From G020354785 sp964461435 (GTDB taxonomy: Bacteria; Bacteroidota; Bacteroidia; Bacteroidales; UBA10428): a stretch of 64,000 nucleotides of DNA. The notes under the pieces were generated by a model that had not been told where the DNA came from, ran no database searches, and worked only from the letters and a program-made list of their open reading frames with translations. The translations under genes were made by a program, and so were the position numbers. This document shows positions 63,890 through 64,000 of the stretch, piece by piece. The stretch covers positions 1 to 64,000 of the forward strand of contig CAYWUI010000011.1 of the NCBI GenBank assembly GCA_964461435.1. Direction: 5' to 3'. How positions within the stretch are numbered: position 1 is the first letter of the stretch; each line of letters begins with the position of its first letter.

Positions 63890-64000
63890 ATGGATAACCT
63901 GCAGCCCGCTTATATAAGTGCTTTTCTTAGATTAGTACGCTGGCAGAACTTAATTATTATAGCAGTTACCCAATATCTTGTAAGATACTGTATTCTTGCT
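63890..64000 (+). CDS. Start of a UbiA-family prenyltransferase (partial)
   Basis: The frame opens with ATG at 63890, 17 bases after kdsC, and runs off the window after 37 residues. The visible part (LRLVRWQNLIIIAVTQYLVRY) is the typical N-terminus of UbiA-like polyprenyltransferases in Bacteroidota, usually annotated as geranylgeranylglycerol-phosphate or heptaprenylglyceryl-type transferases. The aspartate-rich catalytic motifs lie outside the window, so the substrate cannot be named. Confidence 0.75.
   Translation, partial: MDNLQPAYISAFLRLVRWQNLIIIAVTQYLVRYCILA

Noticed and set aside
1..64000. tRNA genes, CRISPR arrays, insertion sequences or prophage
   Set aside because: No tRNA TPsiC-loop-like sequence with cloverleaf, no regularly spaced repeat array, and no transposase or phage protein was seen.

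Overview
The window looks like a chromosomal segment of a Bacteroidota bacterium, most likely of the order Bacteroidales or Marinilabiliales. The base composition is AT-rich and Shine-Dalgarno sites are mostly weak. Lineage markers include a type IX secretion C-terminal sorting domain, a GldB-like lipoprotein next to nadE and a PorT-like barrel, a SusC-like receptor fragment, a hybrid two-component sensor (propeller, kinase, receiver and AraC in one chain), and a fused MurF-alanine racemase. No tRNA, rRNA, CRISPR array, insertion sequence or phage gene was recognised, and no stretch over about 300 bases lacks a gene or gene remnant.

Layout. 0-12.2 kb: the tail of a proton-pumping P-type ATPase, a HEAT-repeat protein, L-fucose isomerase and L-fuculokinase with a TauE-like permease, a 1512-residue secreted CotH/beta-helix protein, and a Tat-exported aldo/keto reductase with ferredoxin clusters followed by a discoidin-domain protein. 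12.2-25.3 kb: a polysaccharide-utilisation region in decay. It holds remnants of a GH5 cellulase, a FucP fucose permease and a SusC-like receptor, between an apparently intact GH31 glucosidase/xylosidase and two giant propeller sensors, one of which has no kinase. 25.5-34.1 kb: a nickel island with NikR, a TonB-dependent receptor, a nucleoside hydrolase-FmdE fusion and a UreH/NicO-like permease, then a TPR/SpoIIE phosphatase, ArsC, HypB and HypA. 34.1-45 kb: an M1 peptidase, MeaB and a DUF1573 protein (same strand as hypAB), a propeller-barrel outer-membrane protein, a ferredoxin with a clear terminator, a small repeat-bearing secreted protein, RsmI and a Tat-exported TIM-barrel protein. 45-64 kb: envelope genes (murF-alr, glycosyltransferases, methyltransferases, GT-C membrane protein, kdsC, start of a UbiA prenyltransferase), together with NAD synthetase, GldB, a CDF metal transporter, an MBL hydrolase and a LamG lipoprotein.

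How the genes may work together. The strongest coherent system is the nickel island. A 27-bp element of the form GTNNNAC-N13-KTAACAC lies at the nikR start and in front of the TonB receptor, and overlaps a plausible nikR promoter. This suggests NikR controls itself and an outer-membrane nickel(-chelate) receptor. The fusion protein and the permease would handle nickel in the periplasm and at the inner membrane, and HypA/HypB would insert it into an enzyme encoded elsewhere. The fucose genes fucI-fucK remain intact, while the only fucose permease in view is a deletion-scarred remnant. Together with the truncated GH5 and SusC genes, this points to loss of one glycan-uptake system.
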